Part shown: in pieces, positions 51,576 to 64,000 of the stretch
How the letters are laid out: every line of letters begins with the position of its first letter
How positions within the stretch are numbered: position 1 is the stretch's first letter
Assembly: GCA_019671135.1 (NCBI GenBank)
Contig: JAHRHY010000022.1
Span: 779,841 to 843,840 of the forward strand
DNA from: Linnemannia hyalina
Taxonomy: Eukaryota; Mortierellomycota; Mortierellomycetes; Mortierellales; Mortierellaceae
Direction of reading: 5' to 3'
Length of the DNA: 64,000 bases
The notes under the pieces: model-generated
Seen by the model: the letters and a program-made list of their open reading frames with translations, nothing else
Database searches by the model: none
Told to the model about the DNA's origin: nothing
Made by a program: the position numbers and the translations under genes

Positions 51576-52577
51576 AGCGCAGTGGTAGTATGTGCAGGTG
51601 GGGAGGATGTTGACCATATTTTTTTGTTTTAAAAAGTGAAGGATCAGAAGAAGAAAAAGTTGATGGTATCTACATGGAATGAACATTGGTCTCTTTATAC
51701 AGTCCTGAAGAGCATAGACATTCAAGGCAGCTTTTTTCTTCGTCTTGTCAAGTGTTAAGTATATCCTTAAGCACCACTTTCTGGGTTTTTGCTGTTGCTA
51801 TTGCCTAAAGTACTTACGTTAGCGCAAATGGGATGATCGATGTACTTAGGCGATCAAGCCCTCATATTCAACCCCACTCTGGTAAGTAAGAGGTAATCCT
51901 GTTGGTTCCTGGGTATTGGCCTTTTTGTTCCTATAATGCAAGCTATTCAAAAAAAATGCAACTGCATGGTAAGTCAACGCTCGTGGAAAAAGCGATTGCT
52001 AATTACTGATTAAGATGGTGCTAAAAGCCCAAGAGCACCACCCTTCCGGAGATCTTTTTCTTTGGATAAACTAAAGCCAGATTGACTTTTTCACGCCTAT
52101 AGTTACTTAGGACAAGGGTCATATTCGGAGTCACCCTTGCAGTAAAAAGGAGCTTCGCCTAGTCAATGAAGGATTATGTTTGTTTGCTTATTTTAAAAAA
52201 AAAAAGAATCAAGTGCGAGTTACTATTATACCTACTTCAAATGAATACAACCATAGCACGACTAAGCTATTTCTCACATTGCAATCGGTGAAGAATAATA
52301 GAGGTGCAAGCGCGCTTGCTAAAACGCCAAAATTCTGGCTATCATTGGGTAGACTATAAAAACAATGCTTCATAAGTAAAATTCGCCAATTTGTAAATTC
52401 TTACAACCATAACAACACCACCACTATACCAACACCACTGCTAATACTACCATTAGTACTACCACTCTCTCCATTCATGTAATGATTTTCTGCAGTTTTT
52501 GGTACTTCACGTTTGAAACTAATTGTACACAGCAATCGTCTGATATCCCTACCCTTGCATCTTTCATTACCAAAAGC
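51576..52577. promoter_or_regulatory. Divergent spacer upstream of the MULE protease-transposase gene
   Basis: About 1 kb between two divergent genes. No TATA box can be assigned firmly; an A-run (about 52194-52206) and TATAAAAAC (about 52354) are the only candidates. Repeated ACCAC.AC.A triplet-like sequence lies just before the gene (52405-52470). Confidence 0.35.
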
Positions 52578-55500
52578 ATGCCCTCGATTATCAACTCCGC
52601 TTCGACCCCAATCGACGTTGACGCTTTGCCGCGGTTGCAGTCTGATGCGGCTTGGATTTATGGAAAGATCTGGCGAAACCGTATTCCTTGTGCCCAGCTC
52701 CAAGAAGTGAACGATTTCCCTCAGTTTCCCTCGACCCGTAACACGGGTGAGCTACAGCATTGCACTACTTTGCCGGCAACAGTCCTTAACCAGGAGAGCC
52801 TTGCAGTTTTGAGGACCATTCCCAATCTCCAGTCGTACACCGCGACCTTTAACAAGTTCAAGAACACCAACAACAACCTCGGCCTCTGGATTAACATTGG
52901 GTCGACCTTTGTCCCCTTCCGCGTCTCCAAGGAAATAGACTTTGTCTTCTTGAAGGAAGTAGTCCAGTCTGGCTGCCTTATTGAGCATCTTCACCGAGCG
53001 CGCCGTTGGATGAGGAACTCTGTTGCTGCGTTGAATCCATCCTTTTTTGAGTGGTACCAGCAGCAGATGAAGATTATTCGCATTGATGACCCGCTGTTTT
53101 TTCTTGGTCTGGAGCCGGTTTCCTTCGCTTCCCTTCTCCCTCTTGCCGGCCAAGAGTGGATGACCTCAACCATTCTGGAGGCAATTATGGGCGATTTTGA
53201 GGTCCGATACGGATTTTACAACAGCAACACCAACCTGTTTATTTCGCCTAATAGGCTGTCTGATTGGATGCGGGAGCACCCTAAGTTAGGCAACAAGACC
53301 TTTTACAACTGGAATGTCGATGGTCTTGGAAACGGAAGCTATGACGCCGTCTATTCCATAGTCTACCTAGACAGCCACTGGGGAGTGATCAAGTTGGATA
53401 TGGTTTCGTGCACAGTTTATGTTGGAGATGGAATGCGTTTTTCGGACAGCCGATACTCCGGCGCCGTCCATGTCCTCAAGGCCTGGGTTAGTTTGGGGGT
53501 ATCCAGCCTTCAGTCGAAAAAATGGACTAGAACGAATATTCAACGCTTGCACCAACCTCGGCAGTCGGACAGCAGCTCGTGTGGCGTAATTGCCGCACAT
53601 ATGATCGAGAACGATATCACAGGTCAGGAGTCTATAACCACCTGGACAGAAAAAGATAATGTCAAACACCGTGCCAAGTATTTGGCTCGATTGATGGGCT
53701 TTGACAAGGTAAAAAAATGAGAATTTAGCTTGTGCCTTTTGTAGTCGTACACAAAAATCAAAATACTTGTGTACTCTTGTTTAACAGACCTTCAATTTTT
53801 TGTAGCCCAAGATTTCTCTTGACACAAAGGACAGCCAACTCAAAATGGAAAAGATGGCAATGGAGGCCGCGTTTGTCGAGACTCCCATTTGTTGCAAGAA
53901 CAAAGCCGAACCCACATCTGCTTCCTTTGAGGCCTCTCCGGGCACAGAGCAGCAACCAGTTCTTCAGTCCAAGGTAATGAAAAAAAATCGCAACCAAAAA
54001 AAGATAATAATCAAGAAACCAAGAAAAAAAAACACCCAGGCTCACTCTTTTTATATTTTTATTTTTATTTTTGAAACATGTAACGTGCTTCTCAACGTAG
54101 AATCTCTCCCCGACCTCCAGCAACTCAAAGAACAGTGTTAAATCGTTAGACTCACTCATCGCCTCCCCTAAAACACCGCTGACTACGCTTCCCAGCCCTT
54201 TGCTGCAAAAGGTACCTTAATGTCGCTCAAAACAACAACCCAACAGAGTATGAAGTGACGTGACCATTTTGCTAACCTTTTTTTTCCATGGTTTTTTTAG
54301 GCTAAGGAACTTGGCGACAAATTCGAGAGCATGTTCTCTCATAACAACCTCGAAAAGGAGGTAACATAAAATCAAGACGGTGCTTTCATTTCATTTTGGC
54401 ATTCTGCCCTATCGCATTTGTGTATTCAATGCCTGTACCTCTTTCTCCTCTATCATTCTTTTTTATTAGGGTGAACATTGGTCGGACAATGCTTTTGCTG
54501 ACTCGGATGAACAGGAAACGTTCAAGGAGGATGATGAAGACGATGACGAGGCCGAGGACCAGGATCAGGACAAGTTGTATGACGGTGAGACAGAAGAGGA
54601 GTTATATTCGTCGTTCAATAAGAATACGATACATCTTGAGGCTCTGAGAGAGTCACGGCAGAAAAAGCTGGAAGGAAATGATCTCGACATGTTGAAGCGC
54701 GACACTCCTTCTCATTCCAACAATAACACCAATACCTCACCAACTACTCTTTCCAGTAATCAAAACAAAAACATCACTTCGTCTTACAATCACACAGCAG
54801 CTGTCAGTGCCGTTCTTTACAACACATCCTCAACACCTGTATTTTCCGCTCGGGAGCGTATGAGGGAGGATGAGAGCATGGATGAGATCGACGAGGACGA
54901 GTGCGGATATGAAGAGGATGGGTCGGTTCAAGTTCCGGTCAAGGTTGGCGATGTTGCTAGCGAACTGCTGGTGGGCTGGGAGCCCACCGTTCACCATTGT
55001 TTTGGATCAAGGTCGGCTGCGGACGTATTTTTGAGGTCTTGGGCACTGAAAAAGGGGCACAAGCTTATAATTCGCACCTCGACTGGCAATGCCGGTAAGC
55101 AATATTGGTTTGTACATGTTATGTCAAGTGTGAGATAGAGTTGAGCAAGAAATCGAAATCGCAAACCTAATCGTCCTTTTTCATTTCTAATATCATTTTT
55201 TCTACTTCCTTATCCTCTTTCCTCACCACTAAATAGTCAAGTACGTTTGCAGCTTCTTTGGGTTCTATAAATCCAAGAAAGTTGCCGACGAGGATCGACA
55301 GCACAACAAGCGTGAGAGTCCACGTTGTGGTTGCCCATACGCGATCAGCATATCTTCCCCTCTGTCCATTGCTCCTCAGTACCACATCACCTCCTTCAAC
55401 CTCGATCACTGTGAGCACCAGTTCGATTTTAATCTCGGCCGAACCAACCCCTTGACGGCCCCTATGATCGCGTCTATTGGGAAATGTGCCCAAATTCGAC

Positions 55501-58169
55501 TGTCATACAAGCAAACACTGGACATTTTGCGTATCGAATTTCGGGATGCAAAGTTCTGCAAATATCAGGTATCGTTGTGGACAGTTACTGTTTGAGCGAC
55601 AACTTTACATTTTGACTTAAATCAATTTTCTCATACACATTTTATCTCTATACAAAAAAAAAAAAAAAAAGGTCCTCAACCGTCTAAAGGAGTTTAGGAC
55701 TTTACTCCATGCAATCCAGATTCCTCAGACGGTCCAGCTCCTAATCGCTTTATGTATGAGGGCAAATCAGGAGAAGGGATGGTATATTGCCACCGATGTT
55801 GATGACAAGAACCAGCTTGTCCGGGTCTTTTGGATGACCCCAGGACAGAGGGATCTTTTCCGTCGCTATGGTGATGTGCTAGTGCATGACAATACTTATC
55901 GCACCAATCGCCTTGGCCTCCCGCTGCACAACTTTGTGGTCGTCGATTGTGAATTCAAGACACGACTCGTTGCGACCGCTCTATCTCGTCATGAGACAAA
56001 AGACGACTACAAATGGGTTCTCTCCAAGCTTCAAGAGGCAACCGAAGGACTACTGCCAAAGGTTATGATGGTTGATCAAGATGCGGCAATGGATAGAACG
56101 CTTCCTTTGGTGTTTCAGGGTGTCCATGTGATTAATTGCATATGGCATATCCAGGAAAATCTGAGGAAGCATTTGTCTTGCAGATTGAAAGAGAGATACA
56201 ATCACTTTTTCAGTATGTTCAAAGCCGCCTGTTGTGCCTTAACAGCCGGCGAGTTTGAACGCATCTGGGCTCGCATCCTTCAAAACTTTGGAGGAGACGG
56301 CTTTGGCATCTCTATCACCTCTACTATTACTCCTAGCTTTGATACTGCCACCATCGCCACTACCATCGTCAACGAAAACGACAGCAACAACAACCTCAAC
56401 GCTCTACCCAGCCTCTCCACTCCACCCAACCTTTCCACTCCAGTAAACGTCGCCACTTCCCACATCGCTGCTGACCCCATCTTGTCCGTACAGGAGCGTG
56501 ATACTCTCGAGTCTGGCGAAGTTGGAGTACATCTTGCAAGGCTTTACAACCGTCGTCATTTCTGGGCAGGACCATGGGTGCAAGCCTCTTTCACCGCAGG
56601 GATGCGCTCCACGCAGCGCGTCGAAAAGAACCACGATGTCCTCAAGATGTTTCTGCATAACAGCAAGACTTCCCTATCGGATCTGTTCAAAGCGATCATG
56701 AACAAGATTGAAGATGAGATCGATCTCTTCACCATTTTGTCGAATGATCCGAATGACGCCAGACCGGTGAGACGCTTGGGCGTCAGCGATACGACTTACG
56801 ATATCTTTGGTCAAGTCCTCGATGCCAGCAAGGTATTCCTCAGCCAGTGGGCCCAAGGTCAGCTGCGAACCGAGATGGATTACTCCTTTGGCCTCAAGTT
56901 CACAGTCGTTAATTTCGGAGCGGTTCCTTATGTCCAGGATGGTGAATTTTGCTTGGTGAGTTTTGTAATGATCCTTTGCCTTATTTTTATCATCTTTGCC
57001 TTAATTTTATCCTCTTTGCTACTTTTTCAAGCATTTTTTCCTTGGTTTATGTAACACAAAGGAAAATGCACTAATCGCTGGTTTATTCCAAACACTCCCT
57101 CCAGTCAAAACTATCCCGCGCTGAACAACTTCAGCGTGGCTCGGTTCATGCTTTGCTCACGTCCATCCCCAGGCACACATCGGAAGGGGTTTTCCGTGTC
57201 TCTTCTATGGCTGACACAGGAAAAGGCACGCGCCCAGAGTATGTGATCTTACGAACAAACCGCACCTACTTCTGTACCTGCGCTTTGCAACAGAATAAGG
57301 GCATTGTTTGTAGACATTTCTTTTGTTTGATGATGGAGGATGCACGATTCCTTTTTCACCCTTGCATGATTCTGCCACGCTGGTACAAAGAGGGAAAACA
57401 ATTTGATCCGAACCTCAAGCAACAACTCTCCGTCAAACCTTTCCTCCGTGCACAGACGGTAACAGTCAACGAGGGTGCCAGCAAAGACCCGGTCGGCACG
57501 GATCTATCCATCGACACCTTTATGGACGACCCTAACTCTATCCTTCGACCTCCACCTATTGCTCTTCATTCAACACAACCCAAAGTCCCAGGGAACAGGA
57601 TCCTTATCTCCGCCAAAAGTCTCGTCAAAAACACCATTAAGCTGGACGGGATCGCGGAGACGATGCAAGCTCTTGAAGAGGGTGCTCGCCTTCTAGTTCA
57701 ACAGTCACAAGAGCCTGGAACCGTAGGCGCAGATTTGAGCAAGGGATTGGATCTAGACAGTATAGTCGATGGAACCAAAAGTGACCGGAAAGGAGAAGGT
57801 CGTCCACGTGGAGTCAGCCTTCCGCACGGTTGGAAGTCCAAGGCCATCAAGAAAGCAAGCAAGACTATTATCACTGGTGCAGCAAGCCAAGCGACCAAAG
57901 CGACCAAAGCGACCAAGGCGACCAAAGCGACCAAAGCGACCAAGGCGACCAAAGCGACCAAGGCGACCAGTTCTACAACAGCCAATGGAAATGGTGTTCG
58001 CGCTGCTGTCAAACGAACAAGAACGGGAGACGATGATGGCAGCGACGGCGGTGATGTTGAGGAGGTAGACTTGCCAAAGAAGATGCAGAGAGGGCCAAAG
58101 TCAAAGTCCGGCGAGGGGCGAGGTTCAAGAAGGCAGAGAAGCAGGAGTATGGATGCCCCTGACCAGTAA
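52578..58169 (+). CDS. Ulp1 protease-FAR1-MULE transposase-SWIM fusion (8 exons, about 1591 aa)
   Basis: Exons: 52578-53708, 53806-53973, 54101-54211, 54301-54360, 54470-55094, 55237-55568, 55672-56955, 57105-58169. Every intron is GT...AG, 89-149 nt, and the frame stays open throughout. Exon 1 ends in a C48 (Ulp1) protease: SHWGVIKLD (His), VYVGDGM (Asp), QSDSSSCGV (Gln, Cys). Exons 2-5 give Ser/Pro and acidic linkers. Exons 5-6 carry a FAR1/WRKY-GCM1-like DNA-binding region (SFFGFYKSKKV, CGCPYAI, HCEHQF). Exon 7 is the MULE core: VHDNTYRTNRLGLPL (D), VMMVDQDAAM (D), CIWHIQENLRKHL, FERIWARIL (E). Exon 8 has a SWIM finger (FCTCALQQNKGIVCRHF) and a KAT repeat. It probably cuts and pastes the element; the protease role is unknown. 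Confidence 0.85.
57888..57968 (+). repeat. 9-bp coding repeat (ACCAAAGCG)
   Basis: About nine units of GCGACCAA[AG] encode KATKATKAT in the basic C-terminal tail of the transposase; likely length-variable. Confidence 0.9.
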
Positions 58170-59608
58170 TGGTGAATGTGAAGGAAGAGAAAGGGTTGAG
58201 GAGGAGGCGAAAAAATGGAGAAGGATGAAGCAAGAGAATGAAGCCAGAAGAATACTCAATTAAAGACATATGATATTATATGATTTTGTTATTTATTCAA
58301 ATACAAGACTTTGACATGGTCTAAATTGAGGTTGTAAGATGGCGAAAGAAGGAAATGTTTGAGTGGGTTGAAGAAGGGAGCAAATCAGGGATGTGTATCG
58401 TGCTGCGGGTGTTAACAGATGGGTAAAGGATGTGTCTACGGTCGTGTTTTGGCAGCGGGAGAAGGGAAGAAATGAAGAAGCGTAGGGAATTTAGGCGAAA
58501 AGTAACTGGTTTGTGGACCACGCTTTCTTTGCGGGCCCTTTATTCTCGTAGCTGCGCGCCCACCCGATATTAGTATGGTTAGGGAAACTCTTCTTTCGAC
58601 GGTTTCATATGTGCTGCTTTGTGTGATTATAAAAAAAATAAGACACCGTTGCCGATCGTAGTTAAGGGATGGGTGGTTCTTATTCTTATTTGGAGTCTAT
58701 TTTGTATTTGTCAAGGGTTTGCCGCAGGAGAAATGGATATCAAGAGGAAGCGGAGGGGGCATGTCGAGCAGTCGTCGTCATTGTTCTTGTACATTGTTTG
58801 CTACGTTTGTACTGTGGACGACACTATCTTTTCTTTGTGGTATTCTGTGACAGGCTCCCCCCCAAGCCCAAGTAAAAGTACGGAATGTGTGCCTTTTGAC
58901 TATCTTAGAATCGTAACACGCACTTGTAGACGGGTAAGGCCTGTTGATCAACTGTGTTTATGTGTCAATAAGTGTACTTTTGACCGAGCTGAGTTTTACT
59001 CTCGGTATCAGAGTGGTTGGCATAGGTCGAGAGTGAATACTGAATGGGTCAACGGCACAGGGAAAGAGAACCATCTGCAATGTGTAAAGGCGTTGGTGCC
59101 AAGGACTTTGAAAGGAGGGTTTGTTTTTTTCTTTTTGATAGTACGCGATTTTAAGTTATTTCTCTAGAAAGTAGTACAAAGAAGCATTTGGAAGTAAACG
59201 ACTACAGACGAAACTCCTCAGTGCACCATCTCCTAGTCAGTGAAAGAGCGAAAAGAAGGTGGGAGGGTAAGAAAAGAGATGGGGGAAGGGGAAAAGTGAA
59301 AAAAGAAAGGAGGAAAAGAAGGCAATTGTTGCTTTGACGAGGAAGGAGGGATGGAGGATTCGAGAGACAATACGGATGCTATCTACACCAAGGACGTTCT
59401 ATGCTAGCATTGTGGACCTTAAACATTGTCTCCAATATGTTCACACAAAAAGGTTTTGCAAGAAGAGGGTTTATATTGTATTATATGGTCAAACGTAATC
59501 AGAAAAATAACAAGCATGATGGTGGGGATGAGCCGTTGTTCAGGACGACTCTTGTTGTTTGCATATAGCCTTCTCCTCCTTTACACTCTCTCCTTTGCGC
59601 ACTTCCTC
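58170..59608. other. MULE core, right non-coding part
   Basis: A 182-codon plus frame (58619-59167) exists, but it begins with a poor hydrophobic segment, has no motifs and ends in low complexity; I do not support it. A-rich and GA-rich stretches at 59225-59350. Confidence 0.4.
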
Positions 59609-60726
59609 TCACTCCTCCGCCTCCTCCTTCACATCCTCCTCCTTATGCACTTCCCCCATCTCCTCAGCTGCATCCTCCATGTCCTGTGAGTCCTTCTTCA
59701 CCTTTACTGTGTTCATTTCATTCTCTTCTCCATCCATTCCACGCGAGAATTCCTCATTGTGGCGTGCAATAACTTGAGCCTGCGCCATGTTTCTTTCCAT
59801 GCTATTTTCATACTCTGGGGACTCGGACTCTGAGATAACTTGATCGTGGTCATCAAGATGCGGGATGTAGCGTCTCGGGTCGACACCAAGCCCAAAGCGT
59901 CCATCGACAGAACTTCCTGGCATGCTGAATCCTTCCTGTGAATCTGAGAAGAAAAAAAAAACGAAGAGTTATGTTAACTTGAGAAAATACACAGCCACAT
60001 GTCTAAAGAGATCAAGTGTTTACCTGTCTGCCACCCAGGCCTCTCAAATGTGAACTTCTCGATCCTGTTAAGCAGTCCCTCAGTCATGTTCATCAGTTTC
60101 ACAGTGTTGTCAAAGATCTTGTTTTGCTTGGCGGAAAGGTCCTTGTTATTATCCATTAGTTGTTTAAACGATGTCGAAAGGTCGGTCTTGAGACTATCGA
60201 TGCTGTCCTCGATCTGATAGAGCCGCTCAGACCCCATCTGACTGTACCCAAGAAGGGTCATAACGGTGTTCTGGAACCGAACCATGCCTTGCACTTGCTC
60301 CTCGTTGGAGCCGTCCATGTCGATGTCGGGCTGTAGAAATGGATTCATGGGAGCTCGATGGCCTGAACTTGCGCTTGAAGAGGCACTTGTCGCTGGGTAG
60401 GGAGCCTGACGCGCCCGCTGCTGTCGTCCTAGTTGTTGGCGGAGTAAACGGAAGCGAGCGGTGTCATCGGCACGTACAAAACGGCAGACAGCAATGTGCT
60501 TCAACACATTCTGACGAACATTGGTGGTTACTTGGCATTGGGTGGACGGACATGGATAATGATTATCGTGTTCCTCGCTGCGTTCAACCATGATATCGGG
60601 GAGTCCGGGTCGTTGAACGAGAACCGCAATCTTCTCATGGTATCTCTTGTTATGCTCCTCGGTTTGTCCCTCCGGAGGGACCCGGCAAAGTCTTCGATCA
60701 AAGTGTGGGCAGAGAACGGTAGGCAT
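59609..60726 (-). CDS. MULE accessory zinc-finger/coiled-coil protein (two exons, 345 aa)
   Basis: Exon 1 60726-60024, exon 2 59943-59609; an 80-nt intron (GTAAAC...CTCAG) joins ACA G|AT in frame. ATG 60726 (MPTVLCPHFDRRLC) chosen. Two Cys/His clusters: CPHFDRRLCR with later H..HE, and YPCPSTQCQ...LKHIAVC (C2HC spacing). The middle is Ser/Ala-rich. A coiled-coil region follows (YQIEDSIDSLKTDLSTSFKQ, LSAKQNKIFDNTVKLMN), and the tail is strongly acidic. It looks like a nuclear DNA-binding, self-associating protein. Lying convergent to the transposase gene just inside the right TIR, it is plausibly an element-encoded regulator (inference). Confidence 0.65.
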
Positions 60727-60968
60727 CGAAGGAGTTATGAGTGGAAATGTGTTTAGAATACTTTTCTGCTGTTGTGATATGGAAGTGTTGGAATTGGTTT
60801 GCTTATGAACAGTATGAAAATAAACAGAAAAAGAAAAAGAGATATAGATGTCGTTATTGTACGAGATTATTTTGTGGTTCGTTGGGTGTGCATTGCAAGG
60901 ATAAACGCAATTCTGCTTCTTCTGATGTGGTCCTGTTGGCTTCGGCGCGGGCGAGCGTACCATGTACG

Positions 60969-62408
60969 TGGTTGTGAGTAAATAGATGGCGATACCAATT
61001 GGGTATTACTCATATCGGCCAAGCAGTTGCTTCGCCAGAATCAAAGAAAAAAAAAAGAGGCAAGCGAGGGAATAAAGGGGAGAGGATGTGGTCAAGAAAG
61101 AGGAAGGAAAATCAATGAAGGGCCCGTGCAAACATGTGCACCCTTTTCTCTTTCGAGTCTCTCAGTCATTCTTGTCCTCTCTATCTCGCCCTCTCTCTCT
61201 CACACACACACACGCACACACTTCCATCTCCTTTTTCATGGAGAGCCGCGAACGAGCGTGTTACGTAAGTGATTGTGAGTAAATAGATGGTGATACCAAT
61301 TGGGTATTGCTGATATCGGCCAAGCAGTTGCTTCGCCAGAATCAAAGAAAAAAAAAAGAGGCAAGCGAGGGAATAAAGGAAAGAGGATGTGGTCAAGAAA
61401 GTGGAAGGAAAATCAATGAAGGGCCTGTGCAAACATGTGCACCTGTTGTGGTACGGGTTTATTTTTATTATCCCTTTTTATTTAACGAAGAAACGCTCAA
61501 CCGATCACGCCACACAGCCGATACTGCTTATTATCTGCTTTGTGGTGCAAAATAAAGAAAACACACTCTTTCTTCTCGTTAATTCTACCCCCATACTTCT
61601 CACACCCTTTTCTCTTTCGAGTCCCTCAGTCATTCATGTCCTCTCTGTCTCGCCCTCTCTCTCTCACACACACACACGCACACACACACACACACACACA
61701 CGCACACACTTCCATCTCCTTTTTCATCGAGGGCCGAGGCCGAGCGTGTTATGCACGTGATTGCGAGCAAACATATGGCGATACCGGTTGGGTATCGCCC
61801 ATATCGGCCATGCAATTGCTGGACCAGAGTCAAGGAAAATAAGGGGCGGAAAGTATGGGGTCTAAGTCAACGAGAAGAAAAGAGTTGTTTTATTGTTTTA
61901 CACCACTGGAGTGATATTTAACCACGGAGGTGATAGCTAATCACAGAGGTGGTAATAATCACGGAGATGATAATTATTATAAACAATCACGGAGGTGGTA
62001 GTTGAGCAGCGACCATCTGCCATGTGGTGATGTGGTCGCTAGCAGTACTTCTTCGTTACATAAAAAAGACGGGGTAAAATAGAAATAAAAACCCCGTACC
62101 GCAACAGGGGAAAGGATTCCACTCAAACATAATTGAAAGAAAAAAAAATACTCATCAAGGCTCGTACATGCATACATCACATCATACACCCTTTGGTCCC
62201 AGGTCTCTTAGTCTGCAAGGTTCGTATTCTGAGTTCTCACGAGCTTGCCTTTCGCCCTCTCTCTCACCCGCACTAGCTTTTCATTTGGGGATATTCGTCC
62301 TTGGTCGTACACCTTGTTGTTTCTATCAAGATCCAGGCCTAAGAAAAGTATAAGGTTATGGAGGCCCATTCGCGCCGTATGCTTTGACCACTTTGTAAAG
62401 GAAGAAAA

Positions 62409-62444
<36 letters not shown>

Positions 62445-64000
62445 GACGTAAGCACATGTTTTCGCCCAATTTCTCTTTTTTTATAACACGAGTTGGAGGA
62501 AGTTGTCTATTTGAAATCTTGCATCGTCCCTCCTTGACTTCCTCTCGTTCTGTCCCTCACCATCTTTTGTTTTTCTGTTGGATTGATGGTGAGGTGGTTG
62601 TTCCTTAACTTAACCACTCATTCCTGCTACCTCATCCCTGTTGTTTTGCTAATTGTTTTTCTTATGTATAATTGGTGGGGCAAGAAAAGAGCATGCAGGT
62701 GATTAGTATCGCTTGCCTTTCTCTGTTTCTATCTTTTCGAAGCACCCGTGTGCACGGATGCAAGTTTACGAAATGAGAGATACAGGGCGCGGAGAGGAAG
62801 GGAGAGAGGTACGACTGTCATCAGAACACGACTCATTGTACACAGCTCAAACTGTCGAGAATTCTTACACCCTTTTAAAAGAGGTGCAATCCGAATTGGA
62901 CTTTTCCACCCTTCTGTTCCATTTCCTTTCTCTGTTGTCGTAATCGGCATTATTCATATTCACTATACGCCTCACGACACTCAACTGTCCCTCTTCCTCT
63001 TTATCCCTCCATCCGTCCCCCATTCCCTCACGCACGTTATCCTTGTCTCCCTTTCTCCTTCACTCTTTTCTTCTCTTACCGCCCTTCCCCTTTCCCTCTA
63101 CCCCCCTCTAGCTGCTCCCCTCTACTCCCCTCTAGCTGCTCCCCTCTACTCCCCTTCACCTTCCCTCTGTCCTCCTTTAACCTCCCCTTCTACCATTCAT
63201 CTCTCACCAATTCTTATTCTCTTCTACCTTTAGATGCACAATCAGGTCCTTGGCACCTCTCCCTGTAGTCACCTCCTCTTTGAGTGCCAGAATTACACGG
63301 ACGGCAAGGCATAAGATACTTCGAAGAATAAACTATATTTTGCTAATTTTATTTGCCCTGTATGACATATTTGACAAAGAAACAAACGAGCAAACAAGGA
63401 CTGTATAGGATCCTGAGCTTGGTGGAACAGTTGATTGGCCTTGTTTCCTGTGTTTGAATATAAAGAGAGAATGAAGAAAGAGACGAGATCTGAAAAGAAG
63501 ACAAAGCGAATGACGGTTCATGTGCAGAAGAGGCCTGGAAGATGAGGCTAATTTGTGTCTCGACTCTGGCCAGGTTCAAGTATGAACGGGTGTAAAAATG
63601 AGTGTAAAAAAGTATGTAAAAGTCAGGTCAAGATGGCTAGCATCCTCAAGACAAAAACAATTTCACCAGTAAAATGGACACTCAAGGCGTCAAACACCTT
63701 TTGTTGCTTTCTGTCAAATCAAAGAAGCAAAAAAAAATGGACAGTTCGCAGATAAGAGTCGCCTAGTCAAATGACGCTTAAGGCATCCAGCAGCGCTGGT
63801 CAAGCCAGGATTAGACCAATTGTCGGCAAATAGAAACCTCCTCTATTCTGCTGTAATCCTTACTCAGTTGTAAAGGAGGCAGAATCGGGCTTTGTTTACA
63901 ATGGGGTAAGAAAAGGCGATTCTGTATGTTCCTACATGTATGTAAAAAATGGATTTGGGGCTAATTGATACACCATTGTAAACATTCCAAAAAAACCAGA
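60969..64000 (-). repeat. Right terminal inverted repeat of the MULE (runs off the window)
   Basis: Reverse complement of 49972-46917 including the A-run, the (CA)n tract and the CCCCTCTAGCTGCTCCCCTC duplication (about 63105-63145). Similarity continues weakly inwards to about 60945. Confidence 0.92.

Larger units (their letters stand above)
46732..64000 (+). mobile_element. Giant Mutator-like element (MULE), at least 17.3 kb, with at least 3 kb TIRs
   Basis: 46917-49972 and 60969-64000 are inverted copies of each other with few differences. Between them lie a MULE transposase gene and two minus-strand genes. The right arm runs off the window at the base matching 46917. If the left end is the sharp junction at 46731/46732, about 185 bp of right TIR lie outside. 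Target duplication cannot be seen. Confidence 0.88.

Noticed and set aside
58619..59167. A 182-codon frame in the MULE core
   Set aside because: No domain, no conserved motif, unfavourable composition and a low-complexity end. Length alone is not sufficient support.

Overview
The window is fungal nuclear DNA, most likely from a Mortierellomycota species (Mortierella, Linnemannia or Podila type). This rests on the STAND/NLR-type genes with near-identical WD40 and 28-residue LRR arrays, short GT-AG introns (80-150 nt), a chromodomain Ty3 element, and the AT-rich transposons. No housekeeping protein gene was recognised: the 64 kb is an accessory region of receptor genes and nested mobile elements.

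Layout. 1-1887: 3' half of a Ty3/gypsy chromovirus and its LTR. 1971-5765: relics of a Tc1/mariner-like and a PIF/Harbinger transposase, an LTR-like repeat, and a palindromic element carrying a solo LTR. 5888-9135 (minus): two-exon LRR receptor-like gene. 10103-10596: an inverted copy of a 495-bp mobile module beside a hypothetical gene. 11822-11991: solo LTR with target duplication. 12196-12625: 3' end of LSU rRNA, with two shorter LSU scraps elsewhere. 13805-25205 (minus): one NACHT-pentapeptide-WD40 NLR gene, broken by two nested insertions, a frameshift and a stop codon. 27602-27972: a second LRR gene fragment cut by a mobile element.

17597-40189 is the most unusual part. Two near-identical 5.4-5.5 kb elements (18109-23606 and 27973-33396) consist of a 495-bp module, a DDE transposase-like gene (ORF A), a zinc-finger/acidic/repeat protein gene (ORF B), and a second 495-bp module in the SAME orientation. 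The modules resemble LTRs, but no reverse transcriptase is present. The first copy has a 3-bp TAT duplication. Removing it, together with a solo module that has a CAG duplication, restores the NLR reading frame exactly. Solo modules also occur elsewhere, and two 451-bp foldback elements share the terminal GGAGGCC. A third transposon (35618-39240) has 103-bp perfect TIRs, a related transposase (ORF A') and an opposing gene, ORF C, with faint replication-initiator resemblance. It lies beside eight 133-bp tandem repeats.

40190-46731 is a nest of Ty3-type retroelements. 46732 to the window end is a giant Mutator-like element (MULE) of at least 17 kb with inverted terminal arms of at least 3 kb. 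Its core carries one eight-exon gene that reads continuously from a Ulp1-type cysteine protease through a FAR1-like domain and the MULE transposase to a SWIM zinc finger. Two minus-strand accessory genes flank it.

Functional calls rest on motif reading by eye; no database search was run. Splice sites, target duplications and frame continuity were read directly from the bases.
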